From Aphanothece sacrum FPU1 (GTDB lineage: Bacteria > Cyanobacteriota > Cyanobacteriia > Cyanobacteriales > Microcystaceae), in NCBI RefSeq assembly GCF_003864295.1, contig NZ_BDQK01000017.1:62001-126000 (forward strand): a stretch of DNA of 64,000 nt. The letters are read 5' to 3'. A program made the position numbers and the translations under genes. The notes under the pieces were generated by a model. That model was not told the DNA's origin, did not search any database, and was given only the letters and a program-made list of their open reading frames with translations. Shown piece after piece: positions 7,706-16,361 of the stretch. Position 1 is the stretch's first letter; the number at the start of each line of letters is the position of its first letter.

Positions 7706-9439
7706 ATGGTAGCAAGAAGACTTAAACAATTAGGAAAATATCTACTTCCCCACTGGCGAAATATCACATTAGGAATGGTTTCCTTATTGCTAGTTAATGG
7801 CTTAGGGGTCTATATTCCCCTATTAATTCGGGATAGTATTGATGATTTGCGTCAAGCTTTCAGTTTTGACCAAGTATTAAAATATGTGGGGTTAATTTTA
7901 ATTTTAGCCTCAATTATGTTGGTCATTCGTATGGTATCCCGTCTCTTGATTTTTGGGTTAGGAAGACAAGTAGAATTTGAGCTAAAACAGGGTATTTTTG
8001 AACATATTCTTAGCCTTGAACCTGCTTATTTTTCCACTCATACATCAGGAGATTTAATTAACAGGGCTACTAGCGATGTGGATAATATTCGTCGTTTAGT
8101 AGGGTTTGCTTTACTCAGTATCATCAATACTATTTTTGCTTATGCTTTAACGCTTCCAGCCATGTTTAGTATTGATCTAAATCTAAGTTTATTAGCCGTT
8201 ACCGTTTATCCCTTAATGTTAATTACGGTACAAGTATTTAGTAGAAAACTGCAAGAACAACAATTAGCCGTCCAAGAAAACTTATCAGATATTAGTGAAT
8301 TAATACAAGAAGATATGAGTGGCATGGCCTTAATTAAAATCTATGCCCAAGAAGACAATGAACGTCGAGCATTTGCCCTTAAAAATGAACAATTATTAGC
8401 AGCTAATTTATCTTTAGCTCAAATTCGCAATTTACTGTTTCCTTTAATTGAGGCATTATCCTATATTAGTTTACTGTTATTATTAGCATTTGGCACTACT
8501 GCTATTGCCAAAGGAGTTATTAGTATCGGCGATTTTGTCGGATTAATTATATTAGTAGAAAGATTAGTTTTTCCCACTGCTTTATTAGGGTTTACTATTA
8601 CTTCTTATCAACGGGGAGAGGTTAGTATAGATCGGGTAGAAGCTATTTTTCAGGCTCAATCTAAAATTCAAGATAAAGCGAATACAATTAATTTACCCAA
8701 AAAAGAAATAAAAGGAGAAATTACTGCACGTAATTTAACTTATACTTATCCTGGCTCTTTAGTACCTGCTCTTAAGAATATTAACTTTACCATTTATCCA
8801 GGAGAAACCGTTGCTATTGTAGGACCTATTGGGTCAGGAAAATCTACCTTAGCCAATGCTTTACCTCGTTTATTAGATATTAATTCTCAACAAATATTCT
8901 TAGATGGAAAGGATATTACAGAGTTAAAATTAAGGGAATTAAGAGATGCGATCGCTTATGTTCCTCAAGATAGTTTTCTCTTTAGCACCACCATCTACAA
9001 TAATATTTGTTATGGTGATCCTATGAAAGATCCTTGTGAAGTAGAATTAGCAGGAAAAAAAGCTCAAATAGATGCAGAGATTCTCAATTTTCCGCAACAA
9101 TATCAAACTTTAGTTGGAGAAAGAGGAATTACTTTATCAGGGGGTCAACGTCAACGAACAGCCTTAGCAAGAGCATTATTAATGGACGCACCTATATTAA
9201 TCTTAGATGATGCCCTTTCGAGTGTTGATAATAAAACCGCAACTAATATTTTAGAAAATTTTTCTAGGGAACAAAATAAAACCGTTATTTTTATCTCTCA
9301 TCAATTATCAGCCGCAGCACAAACAGATAGACTTTTTGTAATGGATAATGGTGAAATTGTACAGATGGGAACTCATGAAACTTTAGTCAAACAACCTGGA
9401 CTCTATCAAAATTTGTGGAAACAACATCAGTTAGAATAG
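7706..9439 (+). CDS. ABC exporter half-transporter (TMD-NBD fusion)
   Basis: Type I ABC exporter of 577 residues. The N-terminal membrane domain (about 1-310, six predicted helices) is followed by a nucleotide-binding domain with Walker A GPIGSGKST (about 375-383), a Q-loop (YVPQDSFLFS), signature LSGGQRQR (about 477), Walker B ILILDDALSSVD and H-loop FISHQ. All ATPase residues are present. It is a half-transporter, so it should act as a homodimer or with a partner not encoded next to it. MsbA/LmrA-like lipid or drug export is the family norm; the real substrate is unknown. It starts at an ATG just after a TATAAT-like AT-rich region and stands alone. Confidence 0.9.
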   Translation: MVARRLKQLGKYLLPHWRNITLGMVSLLLVNGLGVYIPLLIRDSIDDLRQAFSFDQVLKYVGLILILASIMLVIRMVSRLLIFGLGRQVEFELKQGIFEHILSLEPAYFSTHTSGDLINRATSDVDNIRRLVGFALLSIINTIFAYALTLPAMFSIDLNLSLLAVTVYPLMLITVQVFSRKLQEQQLAVQENLSDISELIQEDMSGMALIKIYAQEDNERRAFALKNEQLLAANLSLAQIRNLLFPLIEALSYISLLLLLAFGTTAIAKGVISIGDFVGLIILVERLVFPTALLGFTITSYQRGEVSIDRVEAIFQAQSKIQDKANTINLPKKEIKGEITARNLTYTYPGSLVPALKNINFTIYPGETVAIVGPIGSGKSTLANALPRLLDINSQQIFLDGKDITELKLRELRDAIAYVPQDSFLFSTTIYNNICYGDPMKDPCEVELAGKKAQIDAEILNFPQQYQTLVGERGITLSGGQRQRTALARALLMDAPILILDDALSSVDNKTATNILENFSREQNKTVIFISHQLSAAAQTDRLFVMDNGEIVQMGTHETLVKQPGLYQNLWKQHQLE

Positions 9440-9447
9440 TAATGCTT

Positions 9448-9610
9448 GGTTCTTCGGTATATGTTATGTTAAATTATCATAAATAATGAACCTTAACTCT
9501 TTAGAGTTAAGCTAGATAAACAAAGGTTGCCTACGCAACCTATCATTTAGTCCACGAAGGTGGACTTTGTTTTTATAGCATAAGGCTTTAGCCTTTTATC
9601 CATTATCTAA
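9448..9610 (+). repeat. MITE-1 copy B
   Basis: It starts with a degenerate terminal repeat (GGTTCTTCGG...TTATGTTAAATTATCAT), then has the hairpins AACTCT/AGAGTT, GGTTGC ctac GCAACC, AGTCCAC gaag GTGGACT and AAGGCT tt AGCCTT. The right terminal repeat is lost. Downstream at 9676-9716 lies a CTCCGGCGCTCCCCTGC motif like that at 1425-1456. The rest of 9440-9739 holds nothing else recognisable. Confidence 0.75.
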
Positions 9611-9739
9611 ATCTTTGTTAATAAGCTAAGACGCATTTAAACAGGGTATTTGGTTGTTTAGTACAAGAGCTTAAACTCCTTCTCCGGTGCTCCCTTTGCT
9701 CCGGCGCTCCCCTGCAATCTCAACTAGCAATTTATATGC

Positions 9740-10432
9740 TTAACAGCTTACCTTACCACAACTTTCATTAGCAGGAAGGGCTTCCATCATTTTTTGGGGA
9801 TTAGGTAAGTTAAGATTGTTCATGAAGACAATGAAATTAGCCCGATCTCGCCCCACAAAACGAGGATTCCATTGTTTTTCTTCTCCAATAGTAGATACAG
9901 TTTGTCCACGATAATCATGACCAGGATAAACAATAGTTTCATCAGGAAGATTAAACAGTTTTTGAGTTACTGAATCATACAAAATTCCTGCATCCCCACT
10001 TTGAAAATCTGTCCGTCCACAACCTCTAATAAATAACGCATCTCCTGTTAATATATAGTGTCCGTTAACTAAATAGGCCATGTGAGTGTCAGTATGGCCA
10101 GGAGTAGCGATCGCTTTTATAATTAGACTACCAATGGCTAAGGTTTCGTCATCTTTAATCATTCGGTCGGCACAAGCAACTTGGGCGTTTTCGGGTACAA
10201 TACCTAAACATCCGGTAATTTCTCTTAATTTACCCGTTCCGGTGATATGATCAGCATGGATATGAGTTTCTAGACAATAACACAAGGTTAAGTCCAATTC
10301 TTGTAATAACTGGAGATCGCGTTCTACTTGTTCTAAAACAGGATCAATAAGTACCGCTTGTTTAGTGGCGCGATCGGCGATCAAATAAGTATAAGTTGAT
10401 GATTCCCTATCAAATAGTTGGCGCAATAACAT
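9740..10432 (-). CDS. ETHE1-like persulfide dioxygenase (MBL fold)
   Basis: Metallo-beta-lactamase-fold protein of 230 residues, matching the ETHE1 group that oxidises glutathione persulfide to sulfite and glutathione with one Fe(II). Metal motifs are THIHADH (His57, His59, Asp61, His62), PGHTDTHM, the Asp in LTGDALFIRGCGRTDFQSG and the final YPGHDYRG. GCGRTDFQSGD is diagnostic of ETHE1-type rather than glyoxalase II enzymes. The C-terminus ends with ESCGKVSC, carrying two Cys. It fits with the glutathione genes at 2.5-3.7 kb as sulfur homeostasis but is not in their operon. Confidence 0.88.
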   Translation of the reverse strand: MLLRQLFDRESSTYTYLIADRATKQAVLIDPVLEQVERDLQLLQELDLTLCYCLETHIHADHITGTGKLREITGCLGIVPENAQVACADRMIKDDETLAIGSLIIKAIATPGHTDTHMAYLVNGHYILTGDALFIRGCGRTDFQSGDAGILYDSVTQKLFNLPDETIVYPGHDYRGQTVSTIGEEKQWNPRFVGRDRANFIVFMNNLNLPNPQKMMEALPANESCGKVSC

Positions 10433-10571
10433 AGGTTTATTAAATTAAATATGATTAACACATTTTAATATAAAAGGTGGAACAGGCATCTTGCCTGTTG
10501 TTCACCCCTAAATTTGCATCAGTTCTCAAGAAGTATTATCATAAAAAAAGTCTAAGTAAAAATTCATCAAG

Positions 10572-11198
10572 TTGTCTTACTATCATCAACATTCCCAGGC
10601 ATTTTCTCCCACTTATCTCAGTGAGTTGCAAGGGCAAATCTTAGCGTCTCCTTACTTTACAGTAAATAATCTCAATCGAGACTTTATCGGAACAAAAGGC
10701 TTTTCTCTTGTGTTTCAACGTTCTTATTTAACCCAAGTTGCCCAAAATTTTCCTTATTTTAAACCTTATTTAAACCGAGTTGTCCAACCAGAATGTAATG
10801 CTTTTTATCTCAATCCCTTACTCCTGGAAATGGGTTCTCGTGTTGATTTTCATATTGATCGTTCTTTACGATCTTACTGTGAAACGATCACCCCACCTTT
10901 GGTAGTTAGTGTACTTTATATTAAAGTTCCAGGAGATTTATTAGGAGGAGAACTCATATTACGATCAAATAAGAAACAACTTGCACAAATTCGCCCACAA
11001 GTCAATAACTTAGTCTTTTTTCAAGGTGATTTAAGTCATGGTGTTAACCCAGTTAAAAGTTCAGGGATTCGTCTAAGTTTAGTCTGTGAACAATATAACC
11101 TCGATGATGAACAATTGAGAGAAATTCCCGATTTTAAACTAGAATCACGGGCTATTAAATCGGAAAAAAAAGCTAATAAATCTAAAAAAAGACGGTAG
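10572..11198 (+). CDS. 2-oxoglutarate/Fe(II)-dependent dioxygenase
   Basis: Protein of 208 residues with the HxD...H...R iron/2OG site: His94 and Asp96 in VDFHIDRSL, His156 in QGDLSHGVNP, and Arg167 in SGIRLSLVCEQ. The core (60-180) has the double-stranded beta-helix order of the prolyl-4-hydroxylase-like superfamily. The last 20 residues are Lys/Arg-rich (KKANKSKKRR), perhaps for nucleic acid or acidic partner binding. The start is a TTG at 10572. The next in-frame ATG is inside the fold, so TTG is needed for the natural N-terminus. The substrate is unknown. A small non-coding repeat follows. Confidence 0.8.
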   Translation: MSYYHQHSQAFSPTYLSELQGQILASPYFTVNNLNRDFIGTKGFSLVFQRSYLTQVAQNFPYFKPYLNRVVQPECNAFYLNPLLLEMGSRVDFHIDRSLRSYCETITPPLVVSVLYIKVPGDLLGGELILRSNKKQLAQIRPQVNNLVFFQGDLSHGVNPVKSSGIRLSLVCEQYNLDDEQLREIPDFKLESRAIKSEKKANKSKKRR

Positions 11199-11226
11199 GC
11201 CGATACACTGTCCACCCTACTATAGT

Positions 11227-11315
11227 AGGACTTACGCAAGGACACTAAACGTAGGATGTGTTCCCAACGCATCCCACTATCTATAGCGTATTTAACTATT
11301 TTTTGCGTAAGTCCT
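11227..11315. repeat. MITE-3 copy
   Basis: Terminal inverted repeat of 13 bases: AGGACTTACGCAA (11227-11239) and TTGCGTAAGTCCT (11303-11315), with TA-rich flanks. The interior has GTAGGATGTGTTCCCAACGC. Part of the same element is at 50602-50655 in reverse orientation, and its terminal repeat forms the last codons of ackA (24359-24371). A GGCGGGTTT/AAACCCGCCC pair follows at 11328-11389 (MITE-2-like remnant) and may terminate hemB. Confidence 0.75.
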
Positions 11316-11393
11316 ATATAGAAAATCGGGCGGGTTTATGGAATTTATTGGTAAAAATAATAAATTGTTGTGAAAAACCCGCCCCTACATCAA

Positions 11394-12380
11394 TTAATCT
11401 TCAGCTAACCAACGCACCGCATCTTTAGCATGATAAGTTAAAATTAAATCAGCCCCCGCCCGTTTAAAACTGGTAAGGGTTTCTAAGGTCACTTTTTTCT
11501 CGTCAATCCACCCATTAAGAGCGGCCGCTTTGACCATAGCATATTCACCAGATACATTATAAGCCGCCACCGGAAGGTCAGTCATCTCTTTAACCCGCCA
11601 AATAATATCCATATAAGATAAAGCAGGTTTAACCATCAACATATCTGCCCCCTCAGAGATATCTAAATCTACCTCTTTTAACGCTTCTCTGGCATTACCA
11701 GGGTCCATTTGATAAGTACGGCGATCGCCAAACTGAGGGCTAGAGTCCGCCGCATCCCGAAAAGGGCCATAATAAGCAGAGGCATATTTAGCCGCATAAG
11801 AAAGAATAGGAATATGTTCAAATCCCCACTCATCTAAACCTTCTCGAATCGCTTGTACAAACCCATCCATCATCCCAGATGGGGCAATAATATCAGCCCC
11901 CGCATTAGCTTGAGAAACGGCTGTTTTTTTCAATAATTCTAGGGTAGGATCGTTTAATACCCGTCCAGTTAAATCTCCCACTTCCAGATAACCACAATGA
12001 CCATGACTGGTATACTCACACAAACAAGTATCCGCAATAACCACTAAATCGGGAACCGCTTTTTTAACTGCTGTAGCTGCCTGTTGTACGATACCATGAT
12101 CATGCCAAGCCCCCGTAGCTTCAATATCTTTGATTTCGGGAATACCAAAGAGTATAATAGCCGGAATACCAAGATCGTAAACTTCTTTGGCTTCTTCGAC
12201 AATCTTATCAACAGACAGTTGATAAACTCCAGGCATAGACTTAACTTCTTGCGCGACGCTATTGCCAGGAACAGCAAATAAGGGATAAATTAAATCATTA
12301 GGAGTCAGAATCGTTTCGCGCACCATGCGGCGTAGTTGAGGGTTTTGGCGCAAACGGCGAGGGCGGTTAAGAGGAAACAT
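11394..12380 (-). CDS. hemB: Porphobilinogen synthase (delta-aminolevulinate dehydratase)
   Basis: Condenses two 5-aminolevulinate molecules to porphobilinogen, an early step of heme and chlorophyll synthesis. It is 328 residues from the ATG at 12380 ([11 protein letters not shown]); the frame extends nine codons upstream but those are not conserved-looking. Catalytic lysines lie in [18 protein letters not shown] and [14 protein letters not shown]. The metal loop is [14 protein letters not shown] with three Cys, the zinc-type triad of the E. coli enzyme rather than the Asp-rich magnesium type of plants. It is transcribed away from ssrA and probably monocistronic. Confidence 0.96.
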   Translation of the reverse strand: MFPLNRPRRLRQNPQLRRMVRETILTPNDLIYPLFAVPGNSVAQEVKSMPGVYQLSVDKIVEEAKEVYDLGIPAIILFGIPEIKDIEATGAWHDHGIVQQAATAVKKAVPDLVVIADTCLCEYTSHGHCGYLEVGDLTGRVLNDPTLELLKKTAVSQANAGADIIAPSGMMDGFVQAIREGLDEWGFEHIPILSYAAKYASAYYGPFRDAADSSPQFGDRRTYQMDPGNAREALKEVDLDISEGADMLMVKPALSYMDIIWRVKEMTDLPVAAYNVSGEYAMVKAAALNGWIDEKKVTLETLTSFKRAGADLILTYHAKDAVRWLAED

Positions 12381-12482
12381 AAGCAATAGATTATTAAGAC
12401 AACACAAACGCTTCTTTGATAGTGTACGGCGATCGCGTTCTGGTCACGCCTAAATCTTCTGACTCCTCAATGATTTGTAACG

Positions 12483-12511
12483 TTGTCAATTTATTAAAGA
12501 AGCATTATAAT
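12483..12511 (+). promoter_or_regulatory. Sigma-70-type promoter of ssrA
   Basis: TTGTCA (12483-12488), 17 bases, then TATAAT (12506-12511), nearly perfect consensus with ideal spacing. The tmRNA 5' end at 12527 lies 16 bases after the -10 box, implying a short 5' leader removed by RNase P. Confidence 0.85.
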
Positions 12512-12526
12512 GAGATGAGAACACAA

Positions 12527-12908
12527 GGGGCCGCAACGGTTTCGACAGGTTGGCGAAAGCTGACTCGTGATTCAGGTCGAGAGTGAGTCTCCTCTCGGAA
12601 ATCCAAGGCTCAAACAAAAAAGTAACTGCGAATAACATCGTTAGCTTCAAGCGTGTAGCCGTCGCTGCCTAATAGACTCGTCAGAGTACGCTTACTTCTA
12701 GTCTGACTCCGTTAAGGATTAGAGGTAAACCCCAACGGATGCACTTAATATCTACCTCTGGTTAGCTATTAAGTAAAGACTTTACTAGAGCATCCCACCA
12801 TTCGGGATAATGAATGGTTCTCGCCCTGAGGATTAGAGGGGCTAAACCTGTGAATGAGCGGAAGGTAAATACCCAGTCTGGACAGCAGTTCGACTCTGCT
12901 CGGCTCCA
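12527..12908 (+). ncRNA. ssrA: tmRNA (one-piece)
   Basis: Rescues stalled ribosomes by trans-translation. The 5' end GGGGCCG pairs with CGGCTCC at the 3' end to form the tRNA-like acceptor, and the T-arm reads CAGTTCGACTCTG. The tag frame runs from the resume codon GCG at 12628 to TAA at 12670-12672 and encodes ANNIVSFKRVAVAA, the typical cyanobacterial degradation tag ending in a hydrophobic AA. CCA is not encoded after the discriminator A (12908), so it must be added by nucleotidyltransferase. The two ends are in natural order, so it is not the permuted two-piece form. Confidence 0.97.
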
Positions 12909-12925
12909 TTATAACCCTAATAAAT

Positions 12926-12949
12926 AACCTAGAATTAAAATTCTAGGTT
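12926..12949. terminator. Hairpin between ssrA and the convergent gene
   Basis: AACCTAGAAT taaa ATTCTAGGTT, a perfect ten-base-pair stem with a four-base loop. It is AT-rich outside, without a clean T-run on either strand. It probably serves as a bidirectional transcript end for ssrA and the minus-strand gene at 13001. Confidence 0.6.
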
Positions 12950-13000
12950 ACAATAAATATGAAACAAAACTAACTTTAATTCTGGTAGATTTTCTCAAAT

Positions 13001-13381
13001 TTAACGACGAGTTTTCACTTGACGAGCTAAATCTTTAAAAGCGTTTAAACTAGGGCCAGGAAGACGACGACTAGTAGGAAGAATCAAAAAGTTAGTCGCA
13101 AATTCTACTTCTTTGGGTTCTTCTTTTTTTACCACTGGAGCAACAGCAACTTTTTGCTCTTGAGGAGCTTCTATTTTAGCTGCTTTCTTAACAGATGTTT
13201 TCTTACTTTTTGTCGCTTTAGGAGCTTTTCCATTAGCAGTTTCGGCAACTGTTTCTACAGCTTGAGGTTCAGCAACTTGAACAGGAGCTTCTATTTTAAC
13301 TTTACTGGCTTCAGTTTTTTTATCTTCCTTTAACTCCAAGAAAAATTCTTGTTTTTTGCCACCAAATAAACCTTTAAACAT
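13001..13381 (-). CDS. Small charged protein, LFGG start and FKDLARQVK end
   Basis: Unrecognised protein of 126 residues. It begins MFKGLFGGKKQEFF, has a long low-complexity middle rich in Lys, Ala, Glu and Val (about 17-92, surely disordered), and ends NAFKDLARQVKTRR. The same bracket (xLFGGKxK start, FRQMARDIKK end around a disordered middle) is present in the gene at 26029-26412, so the two are likely paralogs. The start codon follows a duplicated AGGAGATGTTT, giving a Shine-Dalgarno sequence very close to the ATG. No known function; a peripheral membrane or scaffold-bound linker is a guess. Confidence 0.65.
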   Translation of the reverse strand: MFKGLFGGKKQEFFLELKEDKKTEASKVKIEAPVQVAEPQAVETVAETANGKAPKATKSKKTSVKKAAKIEAPQEQKVAVAPVVKKEEPKEVEFATNFLILPTSRRLPGPSLNAFKDLARQVKTRR

Positions 13382-13608
13382 CTCCTAAACATCTCCTAAA
13401 AAAATTAATCTATCACACAAACTTGATCAGTTATATTATTATCAACTCAGAAAAAGTAATCTTTTGCAATTATTTTTTACAAAACTTAATATATTGAGAA
13501 TCCTTCAAGAAAATCATTGAGTATAAATACTTAGCTGTGCAGCCTAAATAAGTCTATGTCCAAAAGTAGAGTTATTCAGGCATAATTATAAAGAAATAAG
13601 TAGGTAGA

Positions 13609-13774
13609 CAAAATTAATTACACAAAATTTGTAGGGGCGGGTTTTTGTAGGGGCGGGTTTTTTACATAAATCAATGATTTTCACAAAAAAGTTAAATAAA
13701 CCCGCCCTTACTACAGTTGTTACTTAACCATTACGACTATATCAAAACCCGCCCTAGCTGTGCAATTAATTTTG
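13609..13774 (+). repeat. MITE-2 copy with complete terminal repeats
   Basis: Left end CAAAATTAATTACACA and right end TGTGCAATTAATTTTG are inverted copies over 16 bases with one mismatch. The interior holds GGGGCGGGTTTT modules, AACCCGCCC and a TACGACTATATCAAAACCCGCC segment seen in reverse at 25940-25990 and 35758-35790. At 166 bases with no coding capacity, it is the best-preserved member of this family in the window. Confidence 0.8.
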
Positions 13775-13816
13775 CGCGCGGTACTTAATACCAATAAAAT
13801 TACCAATTAAGATAGA

Positions 13817-14827
13817 ATGGGCAAACAACGAGTTTTATCAGGGGTACAACCTACCGGAAACCTCCATTTAGGCAACTATTTAGGGGCAATTCGTACCTGG
13901 GTAGACATCCAAGAAAACTATGATAACTTTTTCTGTGTCGTAGATTTACACGCCATTACCGTGCCTCACGACCCCAAAAGCTTAGCCCAAGATACTTATA
14001 CTATAGCTGCTCTTTATTTAGCTTGTGGCATTGATTTAGAATATTCTACTATCTTTGTTCAATCTCATGTTACTGCTCATAGTGAATTAGCTTGGTTATT
14101 AAATTGTATCACGCCCCTTAACTGGTTAGAAAGGATGATTCAGTTTAAAGAAAAAGCGGTTAAACAGGGAGAAAATGTCAGTGTTGGATTATTAGATTAT
14201 CCCATATTAATGGCTGCTGATATACTTTTATATAATGCAGATCGTGTCCCTGTGGGTGAAGATCAAAAACAACATTTAGAATTAACCAGAGATATTGCTG
14301 CTCGTTTTAACGATCAATTTGCCACCCGACAAAAGCCTGTTTTAAAGATACCTGAACCTTTAATTCGTAGTGAAGGAGCTAGAGTAATGAGTTTAACAGA
14401 TGGCACTCGTAAAATGTCAAAATCTGACCCTTCTGATCTAAGTAGAATTAACTTATTAGATCCCCCTGAATTAATCGATAAAAAGATTAAGCGGTGTAAA
14501 ACTGATCCCGTTCGTGGTTTAGAATTTGACAATAAAGATCGACCAGAATGTAACAATTTATTGAGTTTATATGGTTTACTTGCAGGTAAGACAAAACAAG
14601 AAGTTACCTTAGAGTGTCAAGAGATGGGGTGGGGACAATTTAAACCTTTACTCAGTGAAACAACGGTTGAAGCTCTTAAACCTATTCGGCTAAAATATCA
14701 AGAAATCATGGATAATAAAGATTACTTAGATAAGGTGTTGCGAGAGGGGAAAGAAAAAGCCCAAACCGTTGCTAATCATACCCTAAGTGAAGTCAAAAAA
14801 GCATTAGGTTATTTACCTTCTCTATAA
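13817..14827 (+). CDS. trpS: Tryptophanyl-tRNA synthetase
   Basis: Class Ic aminoacyl-tRNA synthetase charging tRNA-Trp, 336 residues, normal for bacteria. The HIGH-like motif is GVQPTGNLHLGNYLGA (residues 9-24) and the KMSKS motif is intact (TRKMSKSDPSD, about 195-205). GLLDYPILMAADILLY and VGEDQKQHLELTRDIA are the tryptophan and adenylate pocket. The ATG follows a weak AT-rich leader. It is followed by metF after 60 bases on the same strand; the two may be co-transcribed. Confidence 0.97.
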   Translation: MGKQRVLSGVQPTGNLHLGNYLGAIRTWVDIQENYDNFFCVVDLHAITVPHDPKSLAQDTYTIAALYLACGIDLEYSTIFVQSHVTAHSELAWLLNCITPLNWLERMIQFKEKAVKQGENVSVGLLDYPILMAADILLYNADRVPVGEDQKQHLELTRDIAARFNDQFATRQKPVLKIPEPLIRSEGARVMSLTDGTRKMSKSDPSDLSRINLLDPPELIDKKIKRCKTDPVRGLEFDNKDRPECNNLLSLYGLLAGKTKQEVTLECQEMGWGQFKPLLSETTVEALKPIRLKYQEIMDNKDYLDKVLREGKEKAQTVANHTLSEVKKALGYLPSL

Positions 14828-14887
14828 AACTGTAAATCACAATTATCCCCAAAAGTCAAGTTACTCATTCATTTTGTTATCAATCTT

Positions 14888-15775
14888 ATGATTAATCGTT
14901 TTCGTCAAGCTGTTCAAAATAAAGAATTTCTGATCACCGCAGAAATTACTCCACCGAAAGGAGGAAACCCTACCCGAATGTTAGACATGGCTAAAGGTCT
15001 TAAAAACAGGGTTCATGCTGTTAATATTACTGATGGGAGTCGGGCTGTTTTACGAATGTCTTCCGTGGCGGCTTCTGCTTTATTGTTACAATACGAAATA
15101 GAACCTATTTGTCAAGTAGCTTGCCGCGATCGCAATGTAATTGGTTTACAATCAGATTTAATGGGAGCTTATGGGTTAGGATTGCGTAATGTTTTGGCCT
15201 TAACTGGAGATCCGATCAAAGCGGGAGATCATCAAAAAGCCAGGGCCGTTTTTGAGTTAGAATCAGTTAGATTGCTCAAATTAATTGATAATTTGAATCG
15301 GGGAGTAGATTTTAATAATAAACATCTTCCTGATGATGCTTTAGATTTATTTGCCGGTGCTGCTGTTGATCCTCAGTCTCCGAGTTGGTCAGGTTTACAA
15401 CGAAGATTTGATGCAAAATTGGCTGCAGGGGCGCAATTTTTTCAGAGTCAATTGATTACTGATTTCGACAAATTAGATAAGTTTATGCACCAATTGGCAG
15501 CGAAAACAGATAAGCCAATTTTAGCAGGAATTTTCTTATTAAAATCGGCCAAAAATGCTAAATTTATTAATAATAATGTGCCAGGAGTTGCCATTCCTGA
15601 CAGTATTATTCAACGGTTAGCTGATGCGTCAGACCCTTTACAAGAAGGGGTTAAAATTGCAGCAGAACAGGTAAAATTAGCCCAACAATTGTGTCAAGGG
15701 GTTCACATGATGGCTATTAAACGAGAAGATTTAATTCCTCAAATTCTTGATTTAGCAGGCATTTTTCCGATTTAA
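14888..15775 (+). CDS. metF: Methylenetetrahydrofolate reductase family protein
   Basis: Predicted to reduce 5,10-methylene-tetrahydrofolate to 5-methyl-tetrahydrofolate for methionine synthesis, using FAD. It is 295 residues, a TIM barrel. Visible family features: EITPPKGG with the catalytic Glu near residue 20, AVNITDGSRAVLRMS, CQVACRDRN, NVLALTGDP, and GAQFFQSQLITD. The sequence is of the divergent type common in cyanobacteria and archaea rather than the E. coli type, so cofactor use could differ. It sits 60 bases after trpS. Confidence 0.88.
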   Translation: MINRFRQAVQNKEFLITAEITPPKGGNPTRMLDMAKGLKNRVHAVNITDGSRAVLRMSSVAASALLLQYEIEPICQVACRDRNVIGLQSDLMGAYGLGLRNVLALTGDPIKAGDHQKARAVFELESVRLLKLIDNLNRGVDFNNKHLPDDALDLFAGAAVDPQSPSWSGLQRRFDAKLAAGAQFFQSQLITDFDKLDKFMHQLAAKTDKPILAGIFLLKSAKNAKFINNNVPGVAIPDSIIQRLADASDPLQEGVKIAAEQVKLAQQLCQGVHMMAIKREDLIPQILDLAGIFPI

Positions 15776-15837
15776 TACTATAGTAGGTTGGGTTGAGGAA
15801 CGAAATCCAACAAATTACCCCCAATACACAAAATTAA

Positions 15838-15900
15838 TAGCTTAACTCTTAAGAGTTAAGCTAAATAAACAAAGATTGCCTACGCAATCTAGAATTTAGA
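15838..15900 (+). repeat. MITE-1 half copy
   Basis: TAGCTTAACTCTTAAGAGTTAAGCTA forms a long perfect palindrome, followed by the GATTGC ctac GCAATC hairpin. It is the left half of MITE-1 without terminal repeats, just downstream of metF and before the full copy. A GTAGGTTGGGTTGAGG-type repeat precedes it at 15782. Confidence 0.65.
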
Positions 15901-15934
15901 TAAGTAGGTAGACAAAATTAATTACATAAAATTT

Positions 15935-16124
15935 GGGTTCTAGGGGACAAATTATGCTAAACTAATAATTAATAAAAGGATAAAGCCTTATCCTAATAGA
16001 AACAAAGTCCGCGAAGGTGGACTCAATTGTCGGTTGCGTAGGCAACTTTGGTTTGTATAGCTTAACTCTTGAGAGTTAAAGTCTATTATTTGTGATAATT
16101 TAGCATAACTTATCCGGTAGAACC
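15935..16124 (-). repeat. MITE-1 copy C, complete, inverted
   Basis: Ends are GGGTTCTAGGGGACAAATTATGCTAAA (left) and its partner TTTAGCATAACTTATCCGGTAGAACC (right). The interior is the reverse complement of the 25597-25762 copy with all four hairpins. About 190 bases, no coding capacity. Downstream, 16145-16165 and 16262-16280 carry CAATGGACAATTGACAAT and its inverted copy, another short repeat. The rest of the 586-base gap shows no gene. Confidence 0.8.
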
Positions 16125-16361
16125 AATATTTTATACAACAATTGACAATGAACAATGGACAATTGACAATTACCTCTACCTAAAAAGTAAAGAGAGAAAT
16201 AAGGGAAATTTTTTTTGATTTCTCCCCTTTAAAGAGGAGGTTTTAAACCAAATTAACCAATTGTCAATTGTCCATTGATAACTTTGACAGACTGTCTTTT
16301 GACGGTTCGTTTATCTTTATCGTAGAATAAAAGTCCATCAAGCAGACCTATTCATAAACTG

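Noticed and set aside
10473-10503. GGAACAGGCATCTTGCCTGTT as a gene-specific terminator
   Set aside because: The same type occurs at 16800, 39511 and 46700, upstream as well as downstream of genes, so it is a dispersed hairpin repeat; local termination is not excluded.
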